A stretch of 64,000 bases of DNA from Chrysaora quinquecirrha (Eukaryota > Cnidaria > Scyphozoa > Semaeostomeae > Pelagiidae), in contig JACTAT010000016.1 of assembly GCA_014526335.1 (NCBI GenBank), positions 4,606,649 to 4,670,648 on the forward strand. Reading direction: 5' to 3'. A program made the position numbers and the translations under genes. Numbering within the stretch: position 1 is the stretch's first letter; every line of letters starts with the position of its first letter. Under the pieces are notes generated by a model, which was not told where the DNA came from, made no database searches, and saw nothing but the letters and a program-made list of their open reading frames with translations. This document shows positions 1-11,100 of this stretch, in pieces.

Positions 1-394
1 TAAAACAACCGAAGCTTTGCCTCTTTCTTAAATTCCTTTTCACAACCATTTATATAATTGATCACCTTCAGGACGATGCTCCGTGTTTCCAGAGATGACG
101 ACACAACAAATGTGCCACGATAACTGTTGCAAGACTGCCACGCCCAATCTCCTCTTCCCAAACGACATCTTTCCATTTGAAGGTTTCAAAACAATCGTCT
201 TTAGGTTGAATTTTTGGGACTCTGAATGATTTATTCAGAGCCAAATTTTACAGAATCGATAGAGAAAACGAATCAAATTGCATTATAAAAAACCAGCATT
301 GTCTGGATTTCTAACATGGTGTGCCACCATAACATGCTATCATCAATGGTATTTGCCACCTTAAAATTGAATCAATAACAGCATTATCTCCAAC

Positions 395-548
395 ATTCCC
401 CCTTTTACAGATTCCCTGGGGAATTGGGGAATGCAAAGACAATTTGTTGTTGTTCCCCCTTTTACAGATTGAGAAAAGGGGAATATAACGTCATATTCCC
501 TGATTCCCGAATTCCCCATTCCTTGATTCCCCGTTCCCCCTTTTACAG
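395..548. repeat. Triplicated TTCCCCCTTTTACAG motif
   Basis: The motif TTCCCCCTTTTACAG occurs three times (near 396, 453 and 534), separated by short inverted GGGGAAT/ATTCCCC stretches. An open frame crosses it on the minus strand, but its composition is that of the repeat and I do not regard it as coding. Confidence 0.6.
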
Positions 549-724
549 TTCTTACTTTAATTGAAGTACTGTAATCATATTTGTAGACAACTTTCATGTA
601 ATAAATAAACAAGAAATTTCAATTAGTTGATTAAGAGTTTCTTCTTTTCACTGTATATCTTTATAACTTTTTGTTATCTATTGATAATGTGTCGAAGTAG
701 AAAGAATACTTCAGTGATGTCTTA

Positions 725-1626
725 GCTATTATCATCCCTGTTACTATAACATCACTATTATTTTGAATTTATTTTCAAGTTTAAGCATTTTCGAGCCTCG
801 ATATTCTTATATACTTTGTTGTTGTGAAAAGAAAAGTTGGTTTGATTCAGGAAAGAAATAACGCGGTGGAGATTGTTCCGGTGCCGGATCTGTGCCGGAT
901 TTTGTAACATTTTGGCTATTCCTCCGGCATACATGCGCACTAAATATTTGCGCACAAACTCACACTCGCGCTTGCGCATAGTCAATAAGTTTGTTATTTC
1001 ACGCAATATTCGTTTACGACGTATCATTTCGTCTACTTTTTGAAAAATTTCTAAGTTGCGTCTGGCTAGGCAATAAAAATAAAAAAGCTTACAGAAAATT
1101 TATAGATTCTTAAAATCATCGTTTTCTCTTGGAAAATACATTCGGATTGCTTATATTTTAATCGGGAAACAAAAAGTAGACGTCCAACGGACCCGTTGCG
1201 TAGGCCGAAAGACAAACTGGAGTACACAAACTGGAGGTCACGCAGTCTCAGCTCAGCCACGAACAAAATACAACATAGTAATGACGCTAAGTTTGCTTTC
1301 AAGGCTAATGCGCAAGCGCGACTAAGCGCGAGAATGAGTTTGGGCGCAAGTAGTTAGTGCGCATGTATGCCGGAGGAATAGCCAAAATGTTATAAAATCC
1401 GGTGCCGGAACAATATCCACGGCGAGGAAATAAACCATCAGTAACTGGTTTAACACTAATTAGTAACCCGGGGATACTTATCGGGTCAGAAGGAGATGTG
1501 CGTCTGTTTTCAATAGTTTTTTACCTCAAATATCTGGGATTAGCGCATTTTTCATTTGAAAATTTCTGAGATTGGGATATACTTTCATTTTGAATTTTCT
1601 GACATCGGCGACAGTTATGAATTATA
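725..1626. repeat. Dispersed repeat, copy 1 (interrupted by a foldback element)
   Basis: This segment (less the 862-1424 insertion) matches 40385-40690. Shared stretches include the AAGCATTTT..GAGCCT..ATATTCTTATATACTTTGTT block, the AGTAACCCGGGG block and TCAGAAGGAGATGTGCGTC. The family is unknown; an LTR is possible but not shown. Confidence 0.6.
862..1424. mobile_element. Foldback/MITE with about 120-bp inverted termini
   Basis: The left end begins CGCGGTGGAGATTGTTCC and the right end is its near-exact inverted copy, ending CAATATCCACGGCG. The inverted similarity extends inward through the CCGGCATACATGCGCACTA block to about 120 bp. GAAATAA lies on both sides (855-861 and 1427-1433), a likely target duplication. 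The related repeat at 40.4 kb runs through this point uninterrupted and represents the empty site. No transposase is present; the minus-strand open frames inside are not convincing genes. Confidence 0.75.
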
Positions 1627-2380
1627 GCCGTCCCGACAAAAGTTTTCAAGGGGGGAGTGTGACAGTCTCGATTTGCCGACTAGAGTCCAACTTAAAACAC
1701 CTTTTTAGGCATCATCAAATGAGCTTAGGAGGTTACTTAAATTTAGATGGGCATTAGAAAAACGGGCATTGTGGTAGAACATGCGCTAGGGAGGTCCGAG
1801 GACATGCTTCCCGGAAAATTTTGGAAAAAACCTGAAGCTAGAATCGCTCTAACGGCTCTTTCGGGACTCTTAAAATGCAATTTTCTTTAAACTCTATCGT
1901 GGAATTCATATGGAATTCTTATTGTCTTTGGGTGGTACAAAACTCCAAAATTGTAGTCAAAAGCCGAACCATCTTAGAACATCTGAATTCTAAGCGAATC
2001 CAAGAGATTGGCAAATATTATTGCTTGCTATAGATAGAGTCTAATTCATACTGGATTACAGTGCATGCAATGAATAGATCTATCAAATTGTTGCTCTGGT
2101 GCATCGTGGTCGGTATAACGTCGTAAAAGGAAAAAATATGGCATACTCTGGAAAATTTTGATTGTATAACTTTGATCTGGTCGGCCCTCCCTTGTCAAGC
2201 AAAGATGCTCCATGCTTTTGCAGTAGTTTTGTTTTATTTCCCATTGCCTTTCCTTAGCCTTTAGTCAATACAAATGATTCAGAAAAGAGTGATTTCACCG
2301 ACTGAAACTACCGATTCGCCGACTTGTCCTTTTTCGAGGGGGGTGTCGCACCCCCAACACCCCCAATGTAGGGACGGCCC
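1627..2380. mobile_element. Candidate non-autonomous DNA transposon with GCCGTCCC ends
   Basis: The left end GCCGTCCCGACA and the right end TGTAGGGACGGC are inverted relative to each other, and both are followed inward by G- or C-runs. The right end has a small hairpin, GGGGGGTGTCGCACCCCC. No coding sequence is seen. The boundaries and the hAT-like assignment are tentative. Confidence 0.4.
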
Positions 2381-3182
2381 GGATTTTAATTAAATTTCTG
2401 GTCAACATATTTGGTGCAAACACAGCTGCAAGCTAGTTCTACAAACAGTCGACTTTCTTCTGTTTTACTTTTATTTATCATGTTTACATTCAGCTATGGT
2501 AGGCTGTACCAGAAAGATACTAAGTATCTATATTACTACAATTTCAAATACTCTAGTAATGAACGTTGCTAAATATTTGAATATCTCGTCAATTTTCGTA
2601 GATCATCGACAATTTTCGTAGACTCATCGACTACTTTTTTACTTGACTACTCCCTAAAATCTAATCTAAAGACAACAACACAGTAGAATACAATTGTCTA
2701 ATGACGATGGACTAATCAATGAATGACATGCAAAACTGTAAGATTTAAGCCTCACATATCTCATAAATGGGGTCTTTCTCTTTTCAATTCAGTTGTAGCC
2801 TGAGACTCCCCCCACTCCTCCGCAGTTACCAAGTAAAGTCTGCAAGCAGGCTAATTCAGTTGTAACGCTTTCCTTCCTATAATTTTGTTGGTACTGCAAT
2901 CTGAAATTTGATCGGGCACAAGTCATCACCTAGTACTTCTTCTTCCATCGGAGGAAATGGACTGAAGCCTTCGCTAACTTTGAACTACTCTTCAATTCTT
3001 GTCTTTTCGACTGCAATCTGTTGTAAATTGAAGCAAGGGTGCCGCTAATTGTTGAACTACAGGCAATAGATAATTTCGGTAGAGAAAAATTTTTCGAAAT
3101 CGCAAGATATCAATCTTTCGATGCAAAAATCGTATAAAGCACCCAAAAGTTATTCAAGGTGTGTTGTTTTACTATCTCAGCG
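2381..3182. other. Intergenic stretch, nothing recognised
   Basis: AT-rich sequence with no open frame of useful length and no inverted or tandem structure that I could support. Confidence 0.5.
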
Positions 3183-3645
3183 CGTGTATTATCGATTCCT
3201 TTCATTCACTGCTTAAAGTTGTTATCATACCCCCCGAACATTTGCTGAAACAACGAGCTTGCATCAAGCTCATTAATTATTCATGACCTGCACAAGTGTA
3301 TAAGTCTAAATCTCAGTCCACTTTTCTCATTGTCTCCTCCGCAACGCTGTCACATTTCCGTAATTAATTTGTGTTCGGATAAAGAAAGATTTTAGACTTA
3401 GGGTAAGTCTAACTTACTCTAAGTTTAATTCATTCTTAATCCGAACACAAATTCATAACCGAAATGTGACAGCGTTGCGGAGGAGACAGTGAGAAAAGTA
3501 AACGGAGATTTAGACTTGTACTCTTGTGCAGGTCATGAATAATTAATGAGTTTGCTGGAGGTTTGCTGTTTCTGAAACTTGCTCAGGAGCTATGATAACA
3601 ATTGTGAAGCAATGAATGAATGGAATCGATATTTCTCAGGCAAAT
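3183..3645. repeat. Long near-perfect inverted repeat (foldback element)
   Basis: Two arms of about 195 bp face each other around 3415. Each carries TCATTAATTATTCATGACC or its complement, and CTCCTCCGCAACGCTGTCAC or its complement. The loop is about 45 bp. No open frame is present. It is either a non-autonomous foldback transposon or a local inverted duplication; no flanking target duplication was found. Confidence 0.7.
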
Positions 3646-3724
3646 TATACTAAAGATTTTTTCTAAAGGCCCTTAATTAATTAATTCTGTTTATGTTTTC
3701 TACCCAATAAGAAAACCGTTTAGT

Positions 3725-4708
3725 GGGCATAGTATAAAACCCATACCCCAGGACCTAGGACCCAGGACCCCAAGTATGACCCTCAAGTATTAAATTCTGA
3801 AATGACCCTTAAGTACGAGTGAGCCTTTTGCTTCCGTTTGCCGAATTTGGCATATCGGATGTCAGTCGTGCATATCGTATGTCAGCATGGCTGTTGATCT
3901 TTTTGTTGTGCTCACTTCCTGTATTGTATTTTGATATGGTCTGCAATTCTAGATTTTAATGATAACGGGGGTAAATGTCCTTTTTAAAGAAAACACTATT
4001 AGCAAAGCGAAAACAAAGAAATATTTGTCCGGCATTTGAAATGATCAATTCAACAACACAGTTTTTCCTCACAGTACTTAGAGTTGAGCTTTTATACAAT
4101 GATGTTGAATTTCACGTACTATTTACAAAAAATACGAGAAACCCCACTCTTGCAGTTGCAGGCCATAATTCTTCAGTCCCTCAGACCGCCAGACACTTTC
4201 GGTACTTCTAGTTGTAAATTATTTTATTTACATGTCAAGGAATAAAAATTCTTCTTTGACACGCCCTTCAGTCCCAAATAATTTGGGGTTTAGTCAAAAG
4301 CTTTTATTTTCTTTTCCTTTTACCAGTAACTGGAAAATATGTCCTGAATGAAATTTGTTGTTCATTCTACAGCTCTGCACCAAGCAAAATTAGAATTTAT
4401 GTGCATGTGTGTGATCGAACCGAAATGCTAGGGAAAATTTAAGACGAAGCATCTTCCCCCGTACCCATAGTTTAGGCGCGCAAATGCATTACAAAATCAT
4501 GAAAGAACAGGAAGTACGCTTTTTAGAGCTTTTGACACTGATCAGTAGCGTTTGACAGGTCTGCTGATATACGATACGCCATATTTGACTAACGGAAGTA
4601 AAAGGTCCACTTGTACTTAAGGGTCATTTTCGATTTTCAGTACATAAGGGTCATACTTGGGGTCCTGGGTCCTGGGTCCTGGGGTATGGCTCATTTTATA
4701 CTATGCCC
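3725..4708. mobile_element. MITE-like element with about 170-bp TIRs starting GGGCATAGTATAAA
   Basis: The left end GGGCATAGTATAAA and right end TTTATACTATGCCC are exact inverted copies. The arms continue inward through a GGACC..GGACCC..GGACCCC run and a CTTAAGTAC..CTTTT..CTTCCGTT block. The centre (3900-4545) has a 78-codon open frame at 3975-4211 that resembles nothing I know. No clear target duplication was found. Classed as a non-autonomous DNA transposon. Confidence 0.7.
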
Positions 4709-4871
4709 ATAACCAATTGTCTTGTCATATAATTTGAATGATTACATATACTCAATAATTTACATATTGATTAAATATTATCAATAATTTACTCTGATAA
4801 CCATTTTTGCTTCCATTTCAACTTGTTGATTAGCTACATGAAGGTTCATATAATCAGTTCAAATATTTCAA

Positions 4872-4877
4872 TTTAAT
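4872..4877 (-). promoter_or_regulatory. Probable poly(A) signal of gene A
   Basis: ATTAAA on the minus strand about 28 bases past the stop codon. The equivalent place in copy B reads AATAAA (45417-45422). Variant hexamer, so moderate confidence. Confidence 0.45.
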
Positions 4878-4904
4878 GACTAACAGCGGCAACTAGGCAA
4901 TAAT

Positions 4905-5194
4905 CTACTGGCATTCTGCATCGAGATCAACTTTCTTGACTGCCAATGTAACATCACCTGTCTTCACTCTCCTGTTCTCTCTCAATTTGTATCCTGTATA
5001 CGTGTTATCGTTGTAAGTAATCACAAGCCTATCTTCGTCAAAGCTGCTCCTCACTCTGAATGTGTATTCTACACAGGCTTTTGATCTTGTTATAACCGTC
5101 AACCTGATATTAGTCTTGCCAATTCCTATATTATCAACTAGCACATTCGTGGATCTCGCTTTTGATACATAGAAACCAAGATGTCGAAATGTGT
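4905..5194 (-). CDS. Gene A exon 7: C-terminal beta-rich domain and stop
   Basis: The last coding exon begins after the acceptor TTAATATTCTAG in phase 1 and ends in TAG at 4905-4907. Its 95 residues alternate hydrophobic and polar (NIRLTVITRS, CVEYTFRVRS, RLVITYND, DVTLAVKKVD), as in a beta-sandwich. There are two cysteines, one in the fourth residue from the end (AECQ), which could pair. I recognise no family. Copy B has it at 45449-45732, ending in TAA. Confidence 0.8.
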
Positions 5195-8100
5195 CTAGAA
5201 TATTAATTTTATTTGAAATAAATTGAATGAAAAATATGGCGACTGATGAAGTACTGCAATTAGACTTATTACCTGATTCATAGCAATGACACAGAGTGAC
5301 ACAGAGCAAAACATACAAGCCCTATTCGGCGGCCGTTTTAGTACTAAATCGCGCAAAAAGACTTAAACGAATATCGAAAAAGCTGGGTTCGTCAGAACTT
5401 TCTGCAAAACTTAACTTGCCATGGTAAGTTAACTTAACTTACCATGGTAAGTTAAGTTTAAGTCAAAAAACAAGTCAAAGAAATTGTTGTTCGCGGCTAG
5501 CCGGTAGATTTAGGCCACTCGACCACTTATTGTTGGCATTACTTTAACCATGTTAATTTAAGAAGGAGTCATGAAAAGTAAGCTCAAAAAGATAACTGGT
5601 CAAATATCACCCCATGTAATGTCTGTGCAGTACGGTGGGGGATGTGCAGTACGGTGGCGGATGTTCAGTACGGTGGGGAGGCATCTTGCAGTACGGTGGG
5701 GGATGTTCAGTACGGTGGGGGGATACCATGATTGCCGTGGCGGATATTCAGTATGGTAGGGGGATACCATGATGAATGTGGGGGGGATACCATGATTGCC
5801 GTGAGGAGGCAACCTCCATTCAGTGAACAGCTTGGTAACTGTAAATGGATCTAATTGGCAGATAAGATCGAATATCACATGCAACAGTACAAACGTTATA
5901 TATTTTCTGAGCTGTAATCTTTGTGAAGGCAAAATGAATTACATAGGACAAACAACTAATCTTAGATCACGGATCAATAATTATATCTCTGAGTCAAAAA
6001 GTGGAAATTCCTATTGCAATTTTCCAAAACATGTGCATAACTGTGGTATAAAAAATCATAATCTCAAAAAACGTTTTTTTAAAGTATTTTTACTTTTCAA
6101 ACTTAAAGACCAAAAGATGCTATTACATTACGAAAATAGATTATTCAAAGCGGGACATAGCCTAATGAACACCTAAAAATGCTTTATTCCTTCCGTGAAA
6201 GGAACTGACTAAGCGCTGATGCTAAATCTAACTTAATCATACCTGTATAAAAGATATTTTAGAAATCTGTTAATCACACTCTGAAGATAACGTAATTGTG
6301 AAATGCCTTAGTGTGTTTTTAGTTATAGTCTTCGCTTTACTTCAAAGTTTTTTTGCCTTCGATTCTCTAGTAAAAAATTATCGTTTGTAACTTAGGTATA
6401 TATATTGATATATTACCTTTGCTGTTACCGCTTTCAGTAGGAAAAATTTTGCCAAATTTGGTCAATACTTTAGATTGTTTTGTTTCTTTGTTCAAAGTGA
6501 CTTGCTCATTCTCGTTGTTGCCGTTGTCATATTCCTCGTGTTCCACTTCAAAATCGTCATCACGCAACAAGGCATCCCTGTTTGTATTGGTAACCTTAGT
6601 TGTTATCTTGGAGTCCTAGAATGTCAAAACATTGAAAAATTAATTATAGGGGGTCTATTCTAGGTTTGCGGTTTCATGTCCTCGACCCCTATTTCGAGTG
6701 CGGCTTACAGATTTCGCAATGCTTTTTTACGATTTGCGGCTTCAGAAAAGGTTGCGGCCTGCGTTTTTTGATGTGTATTGACATCGGTTTGCGGCATTTT
6801 GCATACAAAAAAGGCTACATAAATTCTGAATTTTACAAGGAATGTACATGAAGAGGGCTCTTTTGCGCTAGAAAACGAAGTAGGAAAAATACCAAGCGGC
6901 CAAGGGACCGGATAAGGCTCTTTGAGGCTCTTTGAGAAACTTATATTCGATCAACTGTATGGATACATGAATGAGAACGATCTTATCTCTCATAATCAAT
7001 CCGGATTTAGACGTCTCCGTTCAACACTAACCTGTTTGCTAAAAAACACAGATGACTGGTAGAGTGGGATGGACCTTGGTCAGCTTGTGGGACTAGTGTT
7101 CATTGATCTAAAAAAGGCTTTTGATACTGTTAATCATGAAATTTTATGTGAGAAACTAAAACTATATGGTTTACAAGAGAATGAGCTTTCTTGGTTTCAC
7201 TCCTACCTGTCGAGTCGTAAACAATTATATATGGTTAATGGCGTTTCCTCAAGCCTTGAGGGTATTAAAGTCGGTGTGCCACAAGGCTCATGTCTTGGCC
7301 CTCTACTTTTCCTTATCTATATCAATGATCTCCCGCAAGCTATCCAGGGTTCAAATGTATCCATGTATGCTCACGACACCAGTCTGTGCTACCGGGCAGT
7401 AGATATGACTCAGCTGAACGAGGCTATGAAAAGTGATCTTGAGCGATTGGAAACATGGCTCCAAGGTAATAAACTCTCGTTGAATGTGGGGAAAACTCAA
7501 TCCATGCTTATTACAAGCAAACAAAAAATGGCACAATCTTAAAAGTTCAAATCAAAATTTGGAGTTGAATGTCCATGAAATTGGAATTGATGTAGTCCAA
7601 AACATTAAATATCTCGGAGTACAAATTGATTCTTCCTTAGACTGGAGAGAACAAGTCAAGGCAACCTCTGCGAGGGCTTCTAGGGCAATAGGCTTCTTAA
7701 AGTATGCCAGAAAGTTTCTACCAAAGAAAACCCTAAAAACTTTATACATAAGTATTGTCGAGCCTCACTTCCGATACTGTTGCTCGGTTTGGGGTTGCTG
7801 TGATGTTACTGGTATTGACCAGCTACAGAAACTCAAAATCGAGCTGCTAGGATAATAACTGACAGCAGCTTCGATACCCCAAGCTTACCACTTATCGAAG
7901 TGCTAGGTTGGAAGGCTATTAAACAGCTCATTGACATAGAGTCAAAAAAATGGTCTTCAAATCACTTAATGACCTAGCCCCACAATATATGCAGAATCTC
8001 TTTAAAAAGAATTCTCAATGCACCCCTCGTTGCCTCAGAAACACAAACACTGACCTGAGACCTCCAATGAAGAAAACTACAAATGGGCAAAAATGTTTTT

Positions 8101-11100
8101 CTTTTAGAGGTGCAAAACTGTGGAATAGCCTCTCAGCTGAGTCAAAAAAGACATCCTCTCTTGAAATCTTTAAAAATACCATGGGCTCTCACTAGACTTT
8201 GGAATTACTTTTTACGTCTTCTTTATTTTCATTTTTGGGACTTTTTTAACTTTCAAGATTTTAAAGTATTTTCGCTTAATTAAGTTCAATTTAGCTAGAT
8301 TTAGTTATTTATTATCGGAGGGCCTATTGTAAATCAGCCTTGGCTGAATTAGCAACCCTCCTTAAACAATTGAAATGAAATGAATGATAAAGGTCGATTG
8401 ACAAGCTGTTAGAGCCGTTATTGTTATATCCACGCGTGAAGTGAATCGGCAGCGGCTTAGCCATTTGTTGAATTACGAATAGCGGCTATGAGCTAATTTT
8501 TTCTGGACCCCTATAGTAGGGCCCCATTATATTCATGTTTTTTGCATTGTACTCATATGACTAAGTACTTGGGGGTTGCAATAGGCAGGGAAGGTAAAAA
8601 AAACATCAACGTGTGTCTATTCAGGTGGGATCAATCTGCAGTGTCACTATTTTATTCAGTTTTATTTTGTTGGCAATTTCAAGTCCAACTCAGTTTCAAG
8701 TCTGATGGGCGCTTCCGAGATCTATCGGTATGATCGGAAGTAAATTAGCTGTTTTTGCTAGCTATTGTGTTAAATTGGTAATCTTAGCTGCTAATTCTTT
8801 GCTGCACGTTTTAATACTGTATCATTCTCCATTATTCAATATGCAAGGGGACTATAAGAGTCATGGTATCTGTCTGTACCTGTCCCTTCCAACAACTGAA
8901 TACTGTATACTGAACACTGACCTTTTCAAGGAGGCCTGAATCGGGGCGAAATTTTGCTTGAAACTGGTAGAAATTTCCAGTTAGCGAATCGAACTTGAAT
9001 TATGGTTGTTTCAGGAGATGTATAGTGCAGCAAAATTAAATTTGAATTCACGTTTTATTCCAATAAAAGTAAAGGAAAGTATTCAAGTTCCACAATATCA
9101 GCCCGAGAAGACATTTAATGAGGTATTTTTCTTTTTGTTTGTGGCTTGCATCTTGTTTTCTAAATTTCTACATATATTTCCAACATTAATTATTAATTTT
9201 TGCTGATTCCTTTACTCTCTTTTCTTCCATTATTCATGATTTTCGAAAAAAAATTGTTGCACTACCTCTTCTAAAATTACAGCAATTCCAGTCCTTGCAC
9301 GTGGAAAGGATTCCCTTTCTGAATACGTCTACCATTTCCAGAATGCCACGCTGACCCAGGCCCATTTGAAAAGTTCTATAAAGTTAAGACGTTTGTTCGC
9401 ACAATTACATAAAACTGCGGCTAAGACAAGAACAGAAATATGAAATCTCACCGCTTTGAGATTAATTTGAAACCAGATCTCTTCGCTCATTTCACGACCA
9501 GTGCGCTGGTCCGCTTTGACATTGTGGCCTCCAACTGATCCATAGAGAGTCATTTCTTGGCATTTAATTTTATAGACGCCATGTTGCCCATGGTGCCTCA
9601 CGAAGGAGAACCTATATTCGTCACCAGTACCTTCTGTTGCACTCATCATGATCCTGCAGCAAATTGGAGTTTATGTATAGGTGTAAAGGTTGTAATATAA
9701 GTGTAATGGTTGCAAATAGGTGTAATATATAATAGAAAATTTATCCAAGTATGTAATGCTTGTTGTCTCAATATGATTGTTGAGCGATTCAAACATGTTT
9801 TAGAATTTCAAATGTAATGTAAGTTTTTTAAGTTTGTGGCTTCCGAGGTATGTTGGATTGCTTAAGAAATCTTTTTTATGCATTTTTGACATAGAAAGCT
9901 CCCCTAACAATTCCATAAAGCTCCAGTCCTCATACCCTGGGCGCTTGTCAGAGCAGAAGGTGACGTGATTGGGTGGGATTTTGGCACCTTTTTACTTCTT
10001 CTCGTCTCTGCAAATTGTTTCGGTCGAGCTCCTCTGTGACGCTCATATTAGAGTACACTCAGAGGGTTCTAGACAGAAAGAGCTCGTTTTCCGACATAAA
10101 CTCTTTCTTTAAATTTTTTTTTTCTTTCCCGTTTTTAAATCAAATTTTACTTTTACTATATCTACAATTTTGAACAAAATATATAGAGACTTCAGAGTAA
10201 GATTCCAAGTAAAACTAGCGATACCTTAACTTAAGCTTCGCTAATCAGTAATTCACTCCCCCTTCCCCCCTTGGATCAATACTTAGTTATAATGAAAATA
10301 AGTCAACGCCATCTGATCAACATTGAGTGAGGGGGAGGAGTAAATGCGAAGGTAAGACAAATATTAATGAAAACTTCAGTTTGCCTTAATTTTGTCCAAG
10401 GTTGTGAGGGAATCCATTTGATTTGGTATTCATGTTCAGCTTCAAACGCATTTACATTATTCGATAAACATACATAGATAGCTATACCTGTTCGTAATCG
10501 TAGACAAATAAACGTATCCAACCGTGTTTGTATCATCATCATCTCTAGCCAGTATGAAGTACTTAGGGCTATCTCTTTCCGCTCTTACCAACCGGAACAG
10601 CTTATTGGCACCTTTGTAGCCTTGGTCAGTGATTAAATATTTGGTCCCCTCGTCTCCTGTTGGTGGTGAATCAGTTGATACTCGAACGTATCTGTTTGTT
10701 CTCGGATTGAAAATCACAAAAGATTGTTCGTTTGTGGCGACTTCTTCTGGGTTGAGCCCAGTTGCTTCTAATTCGGGATCGGACTTCAGTTGTCTCTTCT
10801 CAAGACGCTGTTTGTTTCTTCTGAGGCCATAGATCACGTCTCGTCTACTTGGTCTCTCGTCTTCACTTTCTAGGAGCAGAGAACACAAAAAAGGAAATAT
10901 AACATATGGAATAAAACATCGCAACAATGGGAAATATAGTCGCGATTGAAAGAAGACTGATATTTAAGAGTTTACAGTATTTCCCCTTGAAATTTCGGGT
11001 TTCTTTTTGGTAGCCTCCCAATTCTGAATGTGGTAGATTTAGCAGGGAAACTTTTCTCGTACAAAAAAGCAGCCACCATAACAGTATGCTGACACGACGA

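Noticed and set aside
361..612. Minus-strand 83-codon frame
   Set aside because: Spans three copies of a short repeat; Gly/Thr-rich translation mirrors the repeat.
10488..10869. Assigning gene A to FGF or IL-1 directly
   Set aside because: The trefoil periodicity is suggestive, but no diagnostic sequence signature of either family is visible; kept as trefoil-like only.
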